The notes beneath the pieces were generated by a model. The model had not been told where the DNA came from. It saw only the letters and a list, made by a program, of their open reading frames with translations, and made no database searches. Made by a program: the position numbers and the translations under genes. Positions 51,535 to 61,878 of a DNA stretch of 64,000 nt are shown here, in pieces. Source of the stretch: MFD04716-140 sp963703125 (GTDB lineage Bacteria > Bacteroidota > Bacteroidia > Flavobacteriales > Flavobacteriaceae). Location: positions 930,001 to 994,000 of the forward strand of contig OY969790.1 in assembly GCA_963703125.1 (NCBI GenBank), read 5' to 3'. Position 1 is the stretch's first letter. Each line of letters opens with the position of its first letter.

Positions 51535-53952
51535 TTATTCCGACCTCAAACTCTTCAAAGGCTTTATCAATGTAGCCGCTATTGACTGATAACTGATAGT
51601 TAGAATGGCTATTGTCAATGCAATCAATCCCGCTAAAAGGAAAACTTCCCAGCCAATGTTGATGCGATATGCAAAGTCTTCAAGCCAACGTCCCATCAAA
51701 TACCACCCGGCCGGAATGGCTATTACAATGGAAATCAAAATCAATTTCATAAAATCCCAGGTCAGCAGTTGGTAAATGCTCTTAAAGGGTGCTCCCAAAA
51801 CCAAACGGATACTGATTTCTTTTTTTCGTTGTTCCACCATAAAGGCTGAGAGTGCGAACAGTCCCAAACAGGCCACAAATAAGGCAAGAAGGGCAAAACT
51901 GTTGAAGATGCCACCCATTTGGCGCACATCTTCGTGCATTTGTGCAAAATCTTGATCAAGAAATGAATAATTAATGGTCTGGTTGGGAACATTTCTGTTC
52001 CAAATACCAACAATAGAGGCCAATGCGTTCGCCACATCACCTTTGGAGAGTTTTACCGCAATAGATCCATCATCCTTCCCAATAACAAGGGACAGGGCCG
52101 TAATATCTTCCTTAAGTGATTTAAAATGAAAATCTTCTATAACACCTATTACAGTATAATTTTGGCCATTATTATTTAGTTCTTTTCCCAAAGGATTCTG
52201 CAGTCCAAGTTCTTGGGCCATTTTAGAATTGATAACAATGGAAGAAACCGAGTCGGAGGCAATATCCTTTGAGAAATCGCGGCCTTCCTTTAATTGCATA
52301 CCAAAGGTTTTGATATAATCATAATCTACACGCCATATTTGTGCGGGAACACCACGACCTTCATCGCCCTCTTCCACATTCTTGAAGGTATTGCCATTTC
52401 TGCTTCCGCCATCAATTGGCAAATAATTGCTAACAGTAGCCTCTTTCACTTGTGGCAATTGTAAGAGTTGTTCCTTAAAATTTTCGGTATTGCGGCCTAG
52501 CACATGGGTGCCTTCCAAAATAACTACTTGATCTTTGTCATATCCCAATTTTTTGTTCAAGATATAGTCCATTTGATTATAAATGATCAATGTACCTATG
52601 ATCAGGATTACGGAGGTCGTAAATTGAAATATAACCAATCCGCTCCTCAGTTTCCCACTTTTACCGCCTAGGGACAAGCTGCCCTTTAGCACATCAACCG
52701 GCCTAAAAGTCGATAAATAGAAAGCAGGGTACAAGCCGGCGATAACACCAATGACCAAGGCTGAAACTGAAATGACCGGCAGGAACCACCAATAATCCCA
52801 GGGCATGGCAATTGCCTTTGATGCAAGATTATTAAATGCCGGGAGCAAGAGCCATGCCAGCAACACCCCAATAATAAAGGAGATGACACTGAAGACTATG
52901 GATTCGATCAAGAATTGTGAAACAAGATTCGTTTTAAAAGCACCAACGGTTTTACGCAGACCTACTTCCTTGGCCCTATTTGCCGATTTGGCCGTGGACA
53001 GGTTGATAAAATTAATGGCCGCCAAAAGTAAGATGAATCCGGCAATAGCAGCGAACAACCATACGAACCGAATGTCGCCATGCTTTAATCCATCGCCCAT
53101 TTTTAAATCCGATTTTAAATGTATATCGGTCACGGGCTGTAATTTATATTCAATGGTCTTTAAAACATCAATAAAATCTTGTCCACGGCCACGCTCAATT
53201 TGGGCGGGTATCACATAATTTTCAATAATCGAAAACATTTTTTTCTCCAGTTCCAGAATATTCGCCTTCTCATCCACCAATATATATGTAAAATAATTCT
53301 GATTGGTCCAACTCATATTAGTATCCTCTATAGGCAATAGGAAATCATAATTGAGATGCGAATTTTTAGGAGTGCTTTTTATTACACCTGTAACCGTATA
53401 GGGCTTATCTGATTTATTATCCAAAATGATGGATTGCCCCATTGCATTACCATTGGGAAAGTACTTTTTGGCCATGTTCTCAGATAGCACTATGCTTGAC
53501 GGCCGGATCAGGGCTTCGTTCGGGTTGCCCTGCTCCAAAGGTATTTCAAGAATCTCAAAGGCCTCTTGGTCGACGAGCATGAAACCATCCTCAAAATTAT
53601 TTTGAGTGGTTCCCGATACACGAATTCCCCGCTTTCCCGAACCAAAAATTTCGACGGTATTTACCTTGCCTGCCTTTTCTATCTCGGGGAAATCGGTTTG
53701 CAGGGCATCTGCGAAGGGCAGTTGAAAGTGTACACTTTTCATGAGTTCTCCTTTGAACATCCCTTGCAATACTACCCTATAAATTCGGCTTTTATTGGCA
53801 TACTGTTGGTCGTAGCTTAGTTCATTTCGGATAAAAAGAGCTATCAACAAGCAGGCCGCAATACCTATGGAAAAGCCTCCCACTTTTATGATTGTAAAAA
53901 GTTTGTCCTTTTTGATACTTCGCCACGCAATTTTAAGATGGTTTTTAAACAT
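51535..53952 (-). CDS. FtsX-type ABC permease 2 (MacB-like periplasmic core)
   Basis: An 805-residue paralogue starting MFKNHLKIAWRSIKKDKLFT. First helix near 20-42; periplasmic core with AMGQSIILDNKSDKPYTVTG; helices around 285-430 with the coupling motif NRAKEVGLRKTVGAFK; second loop with GRDFSKDIASDSVSSIVI; final helices with VEQRKKEISIRLVLGAPF, where the usual RK is RL. It is separated from permease 3 by 30 bp without a repeat, so the two are probably co-transcribed. Confidence 0.9.
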   Translation of the reverse strand: MFKNHLKIAWRSIKKDKLFTIIKVGGFSIGIAACLLIALFIRNELSYDQQYANKSRIYRVVLQGMFKGELMKSVHFQLPFADALQTDFPEIEKAGKVNTVEIFGSGKRGIRVSGTTQNNFEDGFMLVDQEAFEILEIPLEQGNPNEALIRPSSIVLSENMAKKYFPNGNAMGQSIILDNKSDKPYTVTGVIKSTPKNSHLNYDFLLPIEDTNMSWTNQNYFTYILVDEKANILELEKKMFSIIENYVIPAQIERGRGQDFIDVLKTIEYKLQPVTDIHLKSDLKMGDGLKHGDIRFVWLFAAIAGFILLLAAINFINLSTAKSANRAKEVGLRKTVGAFKTNLVSQFLIESIVFSVISFIIGVLLAWLLLPAFNNLASKAIAMPWDYWWFLPVISVSALVIGVIAGLYPAFYLSTFRPVDVLKGSLSLGGKSGKLRSGLVIFQFTTSVILIIGTLIIYNQMDYILNKKLGYDKDQVVILEGTHVLGRNTENFKEQLLQLPQVKEATVSNYLPIDGGSRNGNTFKNVEEGDEGRGVPAQIWRVDYDYIKTFGMQLKEGRDFSKDIASDSVSSIVINSKMAQELGLQNPLGKELNNNGQNYTVIGVIEDFHFKSLKEDITALSLVIGKDDGSIAVKLSKGDVANALASIVGIWNRNVPNQTINYSFLDQDFAQMHEDVRQMGGIFNSFALLALFVACLGLFALSAFMVEQRKKEISIRLVLGAPFKSIYQLLTWDFMKLILISIVIAIPAGWYLMGRWLEDFAYRINIGWEVFLLAGLIALTIAILTISYQSIAATLIKPLKSLRSE

Positions 53953-53982
53953 GATTTTTGTTATTCGTTGATGGGGATTGTT

Positions 53983-56436
53983 TCATTCCGATCTTAAACT
54001 TTCAACAGGGTTCATTAAGGCAGCTTTAATGCTTCTGAAACTGATAGTGATAAAGGCAATACATACAGTAATCAGCGCGGCAAGTGTAAAGACCCACCAT
54101 TCAACCTCTATTCTATAGGTGAAATCTTGAAGCCATTTATTCATTAAATAATACCCTACTGGAAATGATATGACCATAGAAATCACCACCAGTTTTATAA
54201 AATCCTTGGCGAGCATGCCCACAATTTGCGGTACGGATGAACCCAATACCTTTCGGATTCCTATTTCCTTAAAACGCTGCTGAGCCGTAAAGGTCACAAG
54301 TCCGAATAATCCAAGACAGGCCACAAAAATGGTCAGGAAGGCGAAAATTCGAAGAATGGCATTCATGTTCTGTTCCTTTAAATAGGTTTCATTGTACAGC
54401 TCATCCAAAAAGGCATATCCAAAAGATTCTCCCGAACCAAAAGAATTCCATTTGCTTTCAAGACTTGCAATTAGATTTTTCATATCGGCTTTCTTTGCTC
54501 TAATAATGAGTCCGTAATACGGATTGTATTTCATCATCATGGGCTCTATGGGCTCATGCAGCGACCGTGAATTAAAGTCTTTAACCACCCCAACAATCCT
54601 CAGTGCTTTTGTGGAGCCTTCATGATCTGTAGATTCCATTAAAGTTTGCCCAACCGGATTTCCTTCGAGTCCGAATCTTTTTAAGGCCGTTTGGTTGATA
54701 ATGATATTGTCTTCTTCATTACCAAATTCCTTAGAGAAATTTCGTCCTTCCAGAAGATGCATTCCCAATGTTGGAATATAGTCCTCATCGATATTATATA
54801 CCCTAGCCCTTAATTTTTGGGAACCCTCCTCGCTAGAAGAAACCATGGCGCCAAACTGATCTGTGGGTCCTGCCGGTGTAAATGCCGAGATGGTACTATT
54901 CAGTACTTTTGGGTCTTTCTTCAGTTCCTCTTTAAATTCGTTTAAGTTGTTGCCCAATAAGCCGGCATCCCTTATAACCAATAAACCATCACGGTCATAG
55001 CCTACATCCTTGTTTTGAATATAATTCATCTGTTCGCTCACCACCAATGTGGCAATAATCAGGCAGGCCGAAATCGCAAATTGAAAAACGACCAGTCCAC
55101 TACGAATGCCTTTACTGCTCCCTGAGGTAAACCTATTTTTTAGGGCTTGGAGCGGTTTAAAGTTCGACATGAAAAAGGCAGGATATCCCCCGGCAAGAAA
55201 ACTTATCAACAAGGTTAAAAGGAGTAATGCTACTGCGAATTGTGGGGTCACTATTTGACCAAAGGTGAACGTTTTATTTGCCAATTGGTTGAAATAGGGA
55301 AGGGAAATTGCAAATACCAAGACCCCAATGGCCATTGCGAACAACGTAGCCAGAAAGGATTCCGTCAAAAACTGAAAAATCAATTGTCCCTTTTCAGAAC
55401 CCAAAACCTTTCGCATTCCTACTTCCTTAACTCTTTTTGAAGCACCGGCCGTGGACAAATTCATAAAATTGATACAGGCGATCAACAACATGAAAATGGC
55501 TATGGCGGTGAACATGTACACGGTATTTATATCCCCGCCTTCTTCATACTCCCCGGACACATCGGAATACAGGTGAATTTTGGTAAGGGGTTGAAGGAAT
55601 AGGCCAAACTTATTTCCCCGGTTTAGTGATTCTTGATAGGTAATGCCAAGAGCCTCTTCAAGCTGAGGGGCCAAATATTTTTTGGTTATTTCAGGCAATT
55701 TTGATTCGAGCGCATTGATATTCGTTCCTTTTGCCAACAGCAAATAGGTGTGGTAACTTCCGGTAAGCCAACTTTGGTTTTCTGCGTCTTTGTTGCCTTT
55801 CATTGATGCAAGCAGGTCAAAGTGAAAATGCGAATTTTTAGGCATCTCGGCAATCACACCGGTTACCGTATAGAGTCCACTATTATCTATGTAACCCGAA
55901 TTACCGTAGACCCCAACATCCTTAATATCCAAGGTCTTGTTTAGGGGGTCTGCGTCACCAAAATAGGCCTTCGCCTGTTCTTGTGTCAATACGACAGAAT
56001 TGGGTTTGCTCAAAACCGTATTCAAGTCCCCTTTTATGAGGGGAAATGTAAATACCTCAAAAAAATTGGGATCTACCAAAGCCAATTTGCCTTTTCTCAA
56101 GGTATTGCCATTGTAAACGACCTTGGTTCTGTCGGACAATTTCAAAATACGGGTAGAGGATAATATTTCGGGCAATTCTTGAACAATTGCTTGACCCACG
56201 GGTGCCATTACCCCGGATTCCTTAATGATTTCATCCCCCATTTTTGCATTCAGCACTACTTGGGCTATTTGATCAGACTTGGTATTGAAACGGTCGTAGG
56301 AAAGCTCGTCAACCACAAAAAGAGCAATGGTGAGGCAGGAAGTTATACCGAGTGACAGTCCGATTATATTAATGGAAAAGAGCCCTTTATTCTTTAAAAG
56401 GGTCCTCCAGGCTATTTTGAAATAATTTTTGATCAT
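53983..56436 (-). CDS. FtsX-type ABC permease 3 (MacB-like periplasmic core)
   Basis: About 817 residues. The start is set at ATG 56436 (MIKNYFKIAWRTLLKNKGLF) because the paralogues all begin M-(F/L/Y/I)-KN; an ATG at 56451 would add MKKRT. Coupling motifs are SKRVKEVGMRKVLGSEKGQL near 335 and AQQRFKEIGIRKVLGSSVPQ near 720. The two periplasmic domains include PNSVVLTQEQAKAYFGDADP and GMHLLEGRNFSKEFG. Ends NPVESLRSE. Confidence 0.9.
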   Translation of the reverse strand: MIKNYFKIAWRTLLKNKGLFSINIIGLSLGITSCLTIALFVVDELSYDRFNTKSDQIAQVVLNAKMGDEIIKESGVMAPVGQAIVQELPEILSSTRILKLSDRTKVVYNGNTLRKGKLALVDPNFFEVFTFPLIKGDLNTVLSKPNSVVLTQEQAKAYFGDADPLNKTLDIKDVGVYGNSGYIDNSGLYTVTGVIAEMPKNSHFHFDLLASMKGNKDAENQSWLTGSYHTYLLLAKGTNINALESKLPEITKKYLAPQLEEALGITYQESLNRGNKFGLFLQPLTKIHLYSDVSGEYEEGGDINTVYMFTAIAIFMLLIACINFMNLSTAGASKRVKEVGMRKVLGSEKGQLIFQFLTESFLATLFAMAIGVLVFAISLPYFNQLANKTFTFGQIVTPQFAVALLLLTLLISFLAGGYPAFFMSNFKPLQALKNRFTSGSSKGIRSGLVVFQFAISACLIIATLVVSEQMNYIQNKDVGYDRDGLLVIRDAGLLGNNLNEFKEELKKDPKVLNSTISAFTPAGPTDQFGAMVSSSEEGSQKLRARVYNIDEDYIPTLGMHLLEGRNFSKEFGNEEDNIIINQTALKRFGLEGNPVGQTLMESTDHEGSTKALRIVGVVKDFNSRSLHEPIEPMMMKYNPYYGLIIRAKKADMKNLIASLESKWNSFGSGESFGYAFLDELYNETYLKEQNMNAILRIFAFLTIFVACLGLFGLVTFTAQQRFKEIGIRKVLGSSVPQIVGMLAKDFIKLVVISMVISFPVGYYLMNKWLQDFTYRIEVEWWVFTLAALITVCIAFITISFRSIKAALMNPVESLRSE

Positions 56437-56458
56437 GGTTCTCTTTTTCATTTTTTAA

Positions 56459-56625
56459 TTGCTCCCCTCTTTTTAAAGAGGGGAATGAATCCGGTAAGGA
56501 CGGAGAAAGGGGAGTTTGACCTGCGAGCAAGAACGATAACATTCTACTTTTATCTTATCCCTCCGTCTTCCCGCCAAAATATGCGGGAATCCACCTCCCT
56601 TTTCTAAAGGGAGGAGCTATTTTAT
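56459..56625. repeat. Hairpin-rich interspersed repeat, unit 9
   Basis: One unit between permeases 4 and 3: GCTCCCCTCTTTTTAAAGAG, GGACGGAGAAAGGGGAG and CCACCTCCCTTTTCTAAAGG with GGGAGGAGCT, ending at the permease 4 stop. The middle carries CCGCCAAAATATGCGGG, a variant of the second small hairpin. Confidence 0.85.
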
Positions 56626-59058
56626 TTATTCAGACCTTAAACTCTTTACCGGGTTTACAATAGCTGCTTTGATACTTTGATAGCTTACGGTAAGTATTGC
56701 AATACCTATTGCCAAAAGTGCCGCCAATGCAAGTATCCACCAACTGACTTCTATTCGGTAGGTAAAATCCTCCAACCATTTATTCATGGCAAACCAACCT
56801 ATCGGCAGCGAAATGACTATTGCAATAGCGACCATTTTGAGGAAATCGGTTGTTAGACGAAATGTTATTTGCCCGGCACTTGCACCAAGTACTTTACGTA
56901 TACCGATCTCCTTGGTACGCTTTTGAGCGTTGAATGCTGCTAAACCGAATAGACCCAAACAGGCAATTAATATGGATAAAGTCGTAAAGACCATAAAGAT
57001 TTGACCTAGTTTTTGCTCAGCTTGATAGGTGGAATTAAAGGAATCATCCATAAAACGATAACTGAAAGGTTGACCGGGCGCCATCCTATTCCATATTCCT
57101 TCAATACCGGCAATAGTATTTGAGTAGTCGCCAGGACCTAATTTTACGGCAATGTTTCCCGTAGAATTCCGCAGGAAAAGACCCAAGGCCCCAATTTCCT
57201 CCCGTAAAGATTCATAGTGGAAATTCTTGATCACCCCGATAACCGTGTAGAATTGTGGTGTGTCCAACTCAATATCCTGGGAAAGTCGCATTCCCAGAGC
57301 CTCTTCGGGGCCTACCCCCAAAACCTTCAGTGTTGATTCGTTTATAATCACTGACGTAGAATCGGTAACGAACTGCTTATCAAAACCGCGTCCCGCAACA
57401 AGCTCCATGTTCAAAGTAGCCATATAATCATGGTCAACGTCCCAGAGCTGCATTTGAATTGCGTTTTCTTGTTCTCTGGATCCCTCTTTAAAAAATGAGC
57501 TATTTGATCGGGAAGACGGTGTTGGCAAAAAAGAACTGATAGTGGCACTTTTTACCTGACCCAATCTGCCTATTTCTTCCTTAATTGTTGACAACTGACT
57601 TCCTACGGAGTGGGTGTCCTCAATAAGAAGCACTTGATCCTTCTTAAAACCAAGGTCTTTGCTTTGTATGAACTTCAATTGTTGAAAAACCACCAGCGTA
57701 CTGATGATCAAGAAGACCGAAATGGCAAATTGAAAAACGACCAAAGAATTTCTGATAGTACCTCCCGCTACTTTACTCTGTCCACCGCCTTTTAAAACGG
57801 TGACCGGCATGAATCTGGACATAAAAAAGGCAGGGTAACTGCCCGAGAAAAGTCCCAATAAAACAGTGGCCGAAAACAAGATCAACCAGAAAAAAGGATT
57901 GGTAAATGGAATGGAGAGTTCCTTACCGGAAAGGTCATTGAAATAGGGAAGTACTACAATTGCCAAAATGAACGCAACTAGGAGCGATATAAAAGAAATT
58001 AAACCCGATTCGGTCAAGAATTGCCTTACCAAATCAATTTTATTAGATCCCAAAGTTTTACGTACACCAACCTCCTTTGCCCTTTTTAAAGAATGGGCCG
58101 TTGCAAGATTCATAAAATTGACACTTGCCAAAATGATCAGGAACAGACCAATAAAAGATAGTATGTACACATTCTGTATACTGCTATTGGGGCTAAACTC
58201 AGAATCTTTGTTCGAATACAAATGGATATCGGTCAGCGGCATCGTGTAATACCGCAGGTAATTGCCCGCCGCCTTAAAAGATTCTGCCGACATTCCGGGA
58301 AAATACTGCTGGGCCCATGGCAGCATATACTTTTCAAGCATACCTTGCAATGGTTCTTGAATATCCTCGACATTTGTGTTGGGCAATAACTTTATGAAAG
58401 TGAAATAGTTATTGCTACCCCAGTCATCCGGGCGCAGGTAAGCATATCCGGACAAGGCCATAAATACCGTATGGTCCCGCAGCAAAGAGTTTCTTGGAAA
58501 GTCTTCCATTACCCCGGTTACGGTATAAGTTTCCGAATTGTTCAATAACAGACTTTGGCCTAGCGCATTCTGCACCCCAAAATGTTTTTCGGCCGCCGAT
58601 CTGGTCAACACCAAAGTTTTAGGCTCGACCAATGCGGTCTTTGGATCCCCTACCAGTAGGTCAATACCGAACATCTCAAAAAATGTGGAATCGGCGAAGG
58701 TAACATGTAATTCTTTGGTATTGGTTTGAGTACCGGTCTTCCGAATCAGGGCACTTCCTTGATTACGGAAACGAACGGTCTTCTCTACCTGCGGAAAATC
58801 CCGTTGCATGGCCGCAGCCATTGGTGCCGATGCTTCAGATGATTTCATTTCAGCTCCACCAAACTTAATATCCATGTCTATTCTATAAATACGGTCGGCA
58901 TCGGCATGCATCTTGTCAAAACTGAGCTCATCATAGACAAATAATGAAATTAATAACCCTCCCGCAATTCCTATGGCCAGACCAAAGGTATTCAGGAAGG
59001 TAAAAAAGGGTTGTTTTTTTAAACTTCGCCAAGCGATTTTTAGATAGTTTTTATACAT
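56626..59058 (-). CDS. FtsX-type ABC permease 4 (MacB-like periplasmic core)
   Basis: An 810-residue paralogue starting MYKNYLKIAWRSLKKQPFFT. Coupling motifs LKRAKEVGVRKTLGSNKIDL and AQKRTKEIGIRKVLGASAGQ; first periplasmic core includes MKSSEASAPMAAAMQRDFPQ and TYTVTGVMEDFPRNS; second loop VAGRGFDKQFVTDSTSVI. Closest by eye to permease 2 in layout. A 341-bp gap lies upstream, holding a half repeat and otherwise nothing recognised, so a promoter may be there. Confidence 0.9.
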   Translation of the reverse strand: MYKNYLKIAWRSLKKQPFFTFLNTFGLAIGIAGGLLISLFVYDELSFDKMHADADRIYRIDMDIKFGGAEMKSSEASAPMAAAMQRDFPQVEKTVRFRNQGSALIRKTGTQTNTKELHVTFADSTFFEMFGIDLLVGDPKTALVEPKTLVLTRSAAEKHFGVQNALGQSLLLNNSETYTVTGVMEDFPRNSLLRDHTVFMALSGYAYLRPDDWGSNNYFTFIKLLPNTNVEDIQEPLQGMLEKYMLPWAQQYFPGMSAESFKAAGNYLRYYTMPLTDIHLYSNKDSEFSPNSSIQNVYILSFIGLFLIILASVNFMNLATAHSLKRAKEVGVRKTLGSNKIDLVRQFLTESGLISFISLLVAFILAIVVLPYFNDLSGKELSIPFTNPFFWLILFSATVLLGLFSGSYPAFFMSRFMPVTVLKGGGQSKVAGGTIRNSLVVFQFAISVFLIISTLVVFQQLKFIQSKDLGFKKDQVLLIEDTHSVGSQLSTIKEEIGRLGQVKSATISSFLPTPSSRSNSSFFKEGSREQENAIQMQLWDVDHDYMATLNMELVAGRGFDKQFVTDSTSVIINESTLKVLGVGPEEALGMRLSQDIELDTPQFYTVIGVIKNFHYESLREEIGALGLFLRNSTGNIAVKLGPGDYSNTIAGIEGIWNRMAPGQPFSYRFMDDSFNSTYQAEQKLGQIFMVFTTLSILIACLGLFGLAAFNAQKRTKEIGIRKVLGASAGQITFRLTTDFLKMVAIAIVISLPIGWFAMNKWLEDFTYRIEVSWWILALAALLAIGIAILTVSYQSIKAAIVNPVKSLRSE

Positions 59059-59339
59059 GATTTTTGTTTTTTGATTGATTGCTTTGCAATTCGCGAAACA
59101 CGGTCAGAAAAAAGAAATCGATTTTCGTGCCATTTTCATAAAATTCTTATTTTCAATGTTTTAAACTAAAAAAAGTAACCGAAAGCAAATCAAAGTGTAA
59201 AATATTTGGACAGACTTTGTACAATATATTTACACGGCATATGTACTGTCGCGAGGCCTACTCTCTTAAAAGTCCTTGCCGCACCCGCAGTTAAATCAAA
59301 GAGAGGGATGTATCATGTTTTTAACGCGAAAAAGGAGCA

Positions 59340-59399
59340 TTTGAACTCTCCTCGCCATTTTAATCGAAATAACTCCCTTCATCTGAAGGGAGGAGCTTT
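59340..59399. repeat. Partial hairpin repeat, unit 10
   Basis: Only the end of block B remains: ACTCCCTTCATCTGAAGGGA with GGAGCTTTTT running to the permease 5 stop codon. The rest of the gap (59059-59339) shows no gene or repeat. Confidence 0.65.
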
Positions 59400-61799
59400 T
59401 TATTCCGTACGCAGACTTTTCACAGGGTTTGAATTTGCAGCCTTGATGGCCTGAAAACTTACGGTAACGACTGTTACCAACATGGCGCCGATAACGGCCA
59501 AGGCGAATATCCACCATTCTAGAAGCACATGGTACGGATAATCCTGTAACCACCCGTTCATGACATAATAGGCAATGGGCACCGCGATAAAACAGGAGAT
59601 GATGACCAGCTTTAAGAAATCCTTGGAAAGCATGCGCCAAACACCAAAAACCGAAGCGCCCAATACTTTTCGAACCCCAATTTCTTTCGTGCGCTGTTCG
59701 GCAACAAAAGAGGTTAGGCCAAACAAGCCAAGGCAACTGATCAAAATGGCCAAGGCAGTGAAAATTCCCGATAGTGTTCCGATCCGTTCTTCCGAGGCAA
59801 ATTTTTCCCCATATTCACTATCCACAAAATCATATTCAAAAGGAAGGTCTGGAAAATGTTCTTTAAAAACTCTTTCAATAACCGCAATGTTCTGATTGGC
59901 ACTTTGATTGGGATTTAGGCGCAAATTATAATAGCTGGAATTCCCATGTTTATCATAAACATAGACCCCTTGTTTTACGGGTTCATAAGGCGACTGGGTT
60001 ATCATGTCTTCGACAACACCAATAATCTTTAATGGCGGATCGGGGTCCTCCTCGTCGTCATCTTTGATCAGTTTGCCAATTGGGTCGGTCAATCCCATAT
60101 ATTTTAAGGCTGTTTGATTAATTAGTACGGCATTGGAGTCCGACGCAAATTCCCTTGAAAAGTCCCGTCCTTCAACTATTTTAAGGTTGAGGGATTTTGC
60201 ATATTCGGGCGACACTTCGGTCCATGCCAGGTCTTCCTGAAAACCTTCCGGTTTCCCCTCCCATTCAAACCCGCCCCTATTGGACCAAATTTGAGTGGTA
60301 GGGCTGCTTGAGGAAGACATTTCAACCACTGCTCCAGAACCTAAAAACTCGGCCCTCATTAAATCGTACTTACCTGCGAAATCTTCACTGAATGTGGGAA
60401 TCTGTAGTAGCCCCTCTTTGTCATAACCCACAGGGCGATTTTTCGCATGGTTGATCTGTTGCATAACGATGACCGTACCGATTATGAAAGCCACTGAAAC
60501 AGTAAATTGCAGCACTACCAAAATTTTTCTGGGCAGACCGGCGTATTTGCCTGCTTTGAAAGTTCCCTTTAAAACATCCACTGGTTTAAATGAGGACAAA
60601 TACAAGGCGGGATAGCTACCGGCCACCAAAGCCGTAAACAATATGAATAGCAATGAACTGATCCAGAAAGTGCCGCTCGCCCACGGAAAGGAAATTTCCT
60701 TTTTAGAAAGGTCATTAAATCCGTTCAAGGATACCAATACAATTATTATCGCCACAAAAAAAGCGAACAGTACCACCAAAAATGATTCGCTCAAAAATTG
60801 GTTGATCAATTGGTTTCGTTGAGAGCCTATTGATTTTCTGATACCTACTTCTTTAGACCGCTTCTCAGATCTTGCCGTACTTAGGTTCATGAAATTTATG
60901 CACGCCAAAAGCAATACAAATGCCCCAATTATTCCAAAGAGCCAAACGTATTTTATTCTTCCGCCCGTTTGCTTTCCATTTTCAAAATTGCCCCGTAAAT
61001 ACCAATCTTTCATCGGGAACAAAAATATTTGCGGATTGAATTCGGCCGTATCTTCGTTCAGATTTTTTTTCACGTTCAGAATCTTTTCGGTAACCTTTTC
61101 CATCGTGGTATTATCGGCAATCTCAACAAACATCTGAAATGAGTTGTTCCCCCATTGGTCCTCGGCATTTTTCATCCATTCCTGGGTAGCAAGCACCTTA
61201 TCCCAGGGCATCAAAAATTCGGCATCGTGAAACGAATTATTAAACGGAATATCTTCATAAACCGCGCTCACCATCACATCATATTGATTGTTCACCTTCA
61301 CAGTTTTACCGATGGGGTCTTCGTCACCAAAAAGCGCATGGGCTACGGATTCTGAAAGCATAACGGAATTTAGCTCACGTAAGCCGTCTTTCTCCCCTTT
61401 CAAAATAGTCAAGTCCAATAGTTCAGGGCCTTCCGACTGCATGAAATAACCTGTTTTGGACAGACTTTTTTCCTTGTATTTTAAATATCTGGAATTGTTC
61501 CAGGTTGACATGACAAGGTGTTTGAAGTTATCGGTATAGCCGTCACGCAGTGCCTTTTCCAAAGGTCGTGGGATAGCGGGCCCCGTACCCGTGTTCCCGT
61601 TAAAAGTCTGTGATTGATAAACTTGGGCGATTTTATCCTTCTTGGAAAAATAACTGTTGTTTGATACTTCATCCTGGATCCAAAGCCCGATTATCAAGGC
61701 AACGGCCATACCCAATGCCAGTCCTCCAATGTTTATGGCGGAATAGCCTTTGTTCTTTTTTAGATTTCTCCAAGCGATTTTTAGATAGTTTTTAAACAT
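59400..61799 (-). CDS. FtsX-type ABC permease 5 (MacB-like periplasmic core)
   Basis: A 799-residue paralogue starting MFKNYLKIAWRNLKKNKGYS. First core holds NSVMLSESVAHALFGDEDPI; coupling motifs SEKRSKEVGIRKSIGSQRNQ and AEQRTKEIGVRKVLGASVFG; second loop EGRDFSREFASDSNAVLI. An acidic loop DDDEEDPDPP interrupts the second core near residue 585 and is not seen in the other paralogues. It starts 79 bp after the stop of permease 6 with no repeat between. Confidence 0.9.
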   Translation of the reverse strand: MFKNYLKIAWRNLKKNKGYSAINIGGLALGMAVALIIGLWIQDEVSNNSYFSKKDKIAQVYQSQTFNGNTGTGPAIPRPLEKALRDGYTDNFKHLVMSTWNNSRYLKYKEKSLSKTGYFMQSEGPELLDLTILKGEKDGLRELNSVMLSESVAHALFGDEDPIGKTVKVNNQYDVMVSAVYEDIPFNNSFHDAEFLMPWDKVLATQEWMKNAEDQWGNNSFQMFVEIADNTTMEKVTEKILNVKKNLNEDTAEFNPQIFLFPMKDWYLRGNFENGKQTGGRIKYVWLFGIIGAFVLLLACINFMNLSTARSEKRSKEVGIRKSIGSQRNQLINQFLSESFLVVLFAFFVAIIIVLVSLNGFNDLSKKEISFPWASGTFWISSLLFILFTALVAGSYPALYLSSFKPVDVLKGTFKAGKYAGLPRKILVVLQFTVSVAFIIGTVIVMQQINHAKNRPVGYDKEGLLQIPTFSEDFAGKYDLMRAEFLGSGAVVEMSSSSSPTTQIWSNRGGFEWEGKPEGFQEDLAWTEVSPEYAKSLNLKIVEGRDFSREFASDSNAVLINQTALKYMGLTDPIGKLIKDDDEEDPDPPLKIIGVVEDMITQSPYEPVKQGVYVYDKHGNSSYYNLRLNPNQSANQNIAVIERVFKEHFPDLPFEYDFVDSEYGEKFASEERIGTLSGIFTALAILISCLGLFGLTSFVAEQRTKEIGVRKVLGASVFGVWRMLSKDFLKLVIISCFIAVPIAYYVMNGWLQDYPYHVLLEWWIFALAVIGAMLVTVVTVSFQAIKAANSNPVKSLRTE

Positions 61800-61878
61800 G
61801 GCGATTATATTTTGATTTGATGATGATTTTTTAAATAAGATCTTTCATATATATAGACTCACAAAATCTTAAAGTGTT

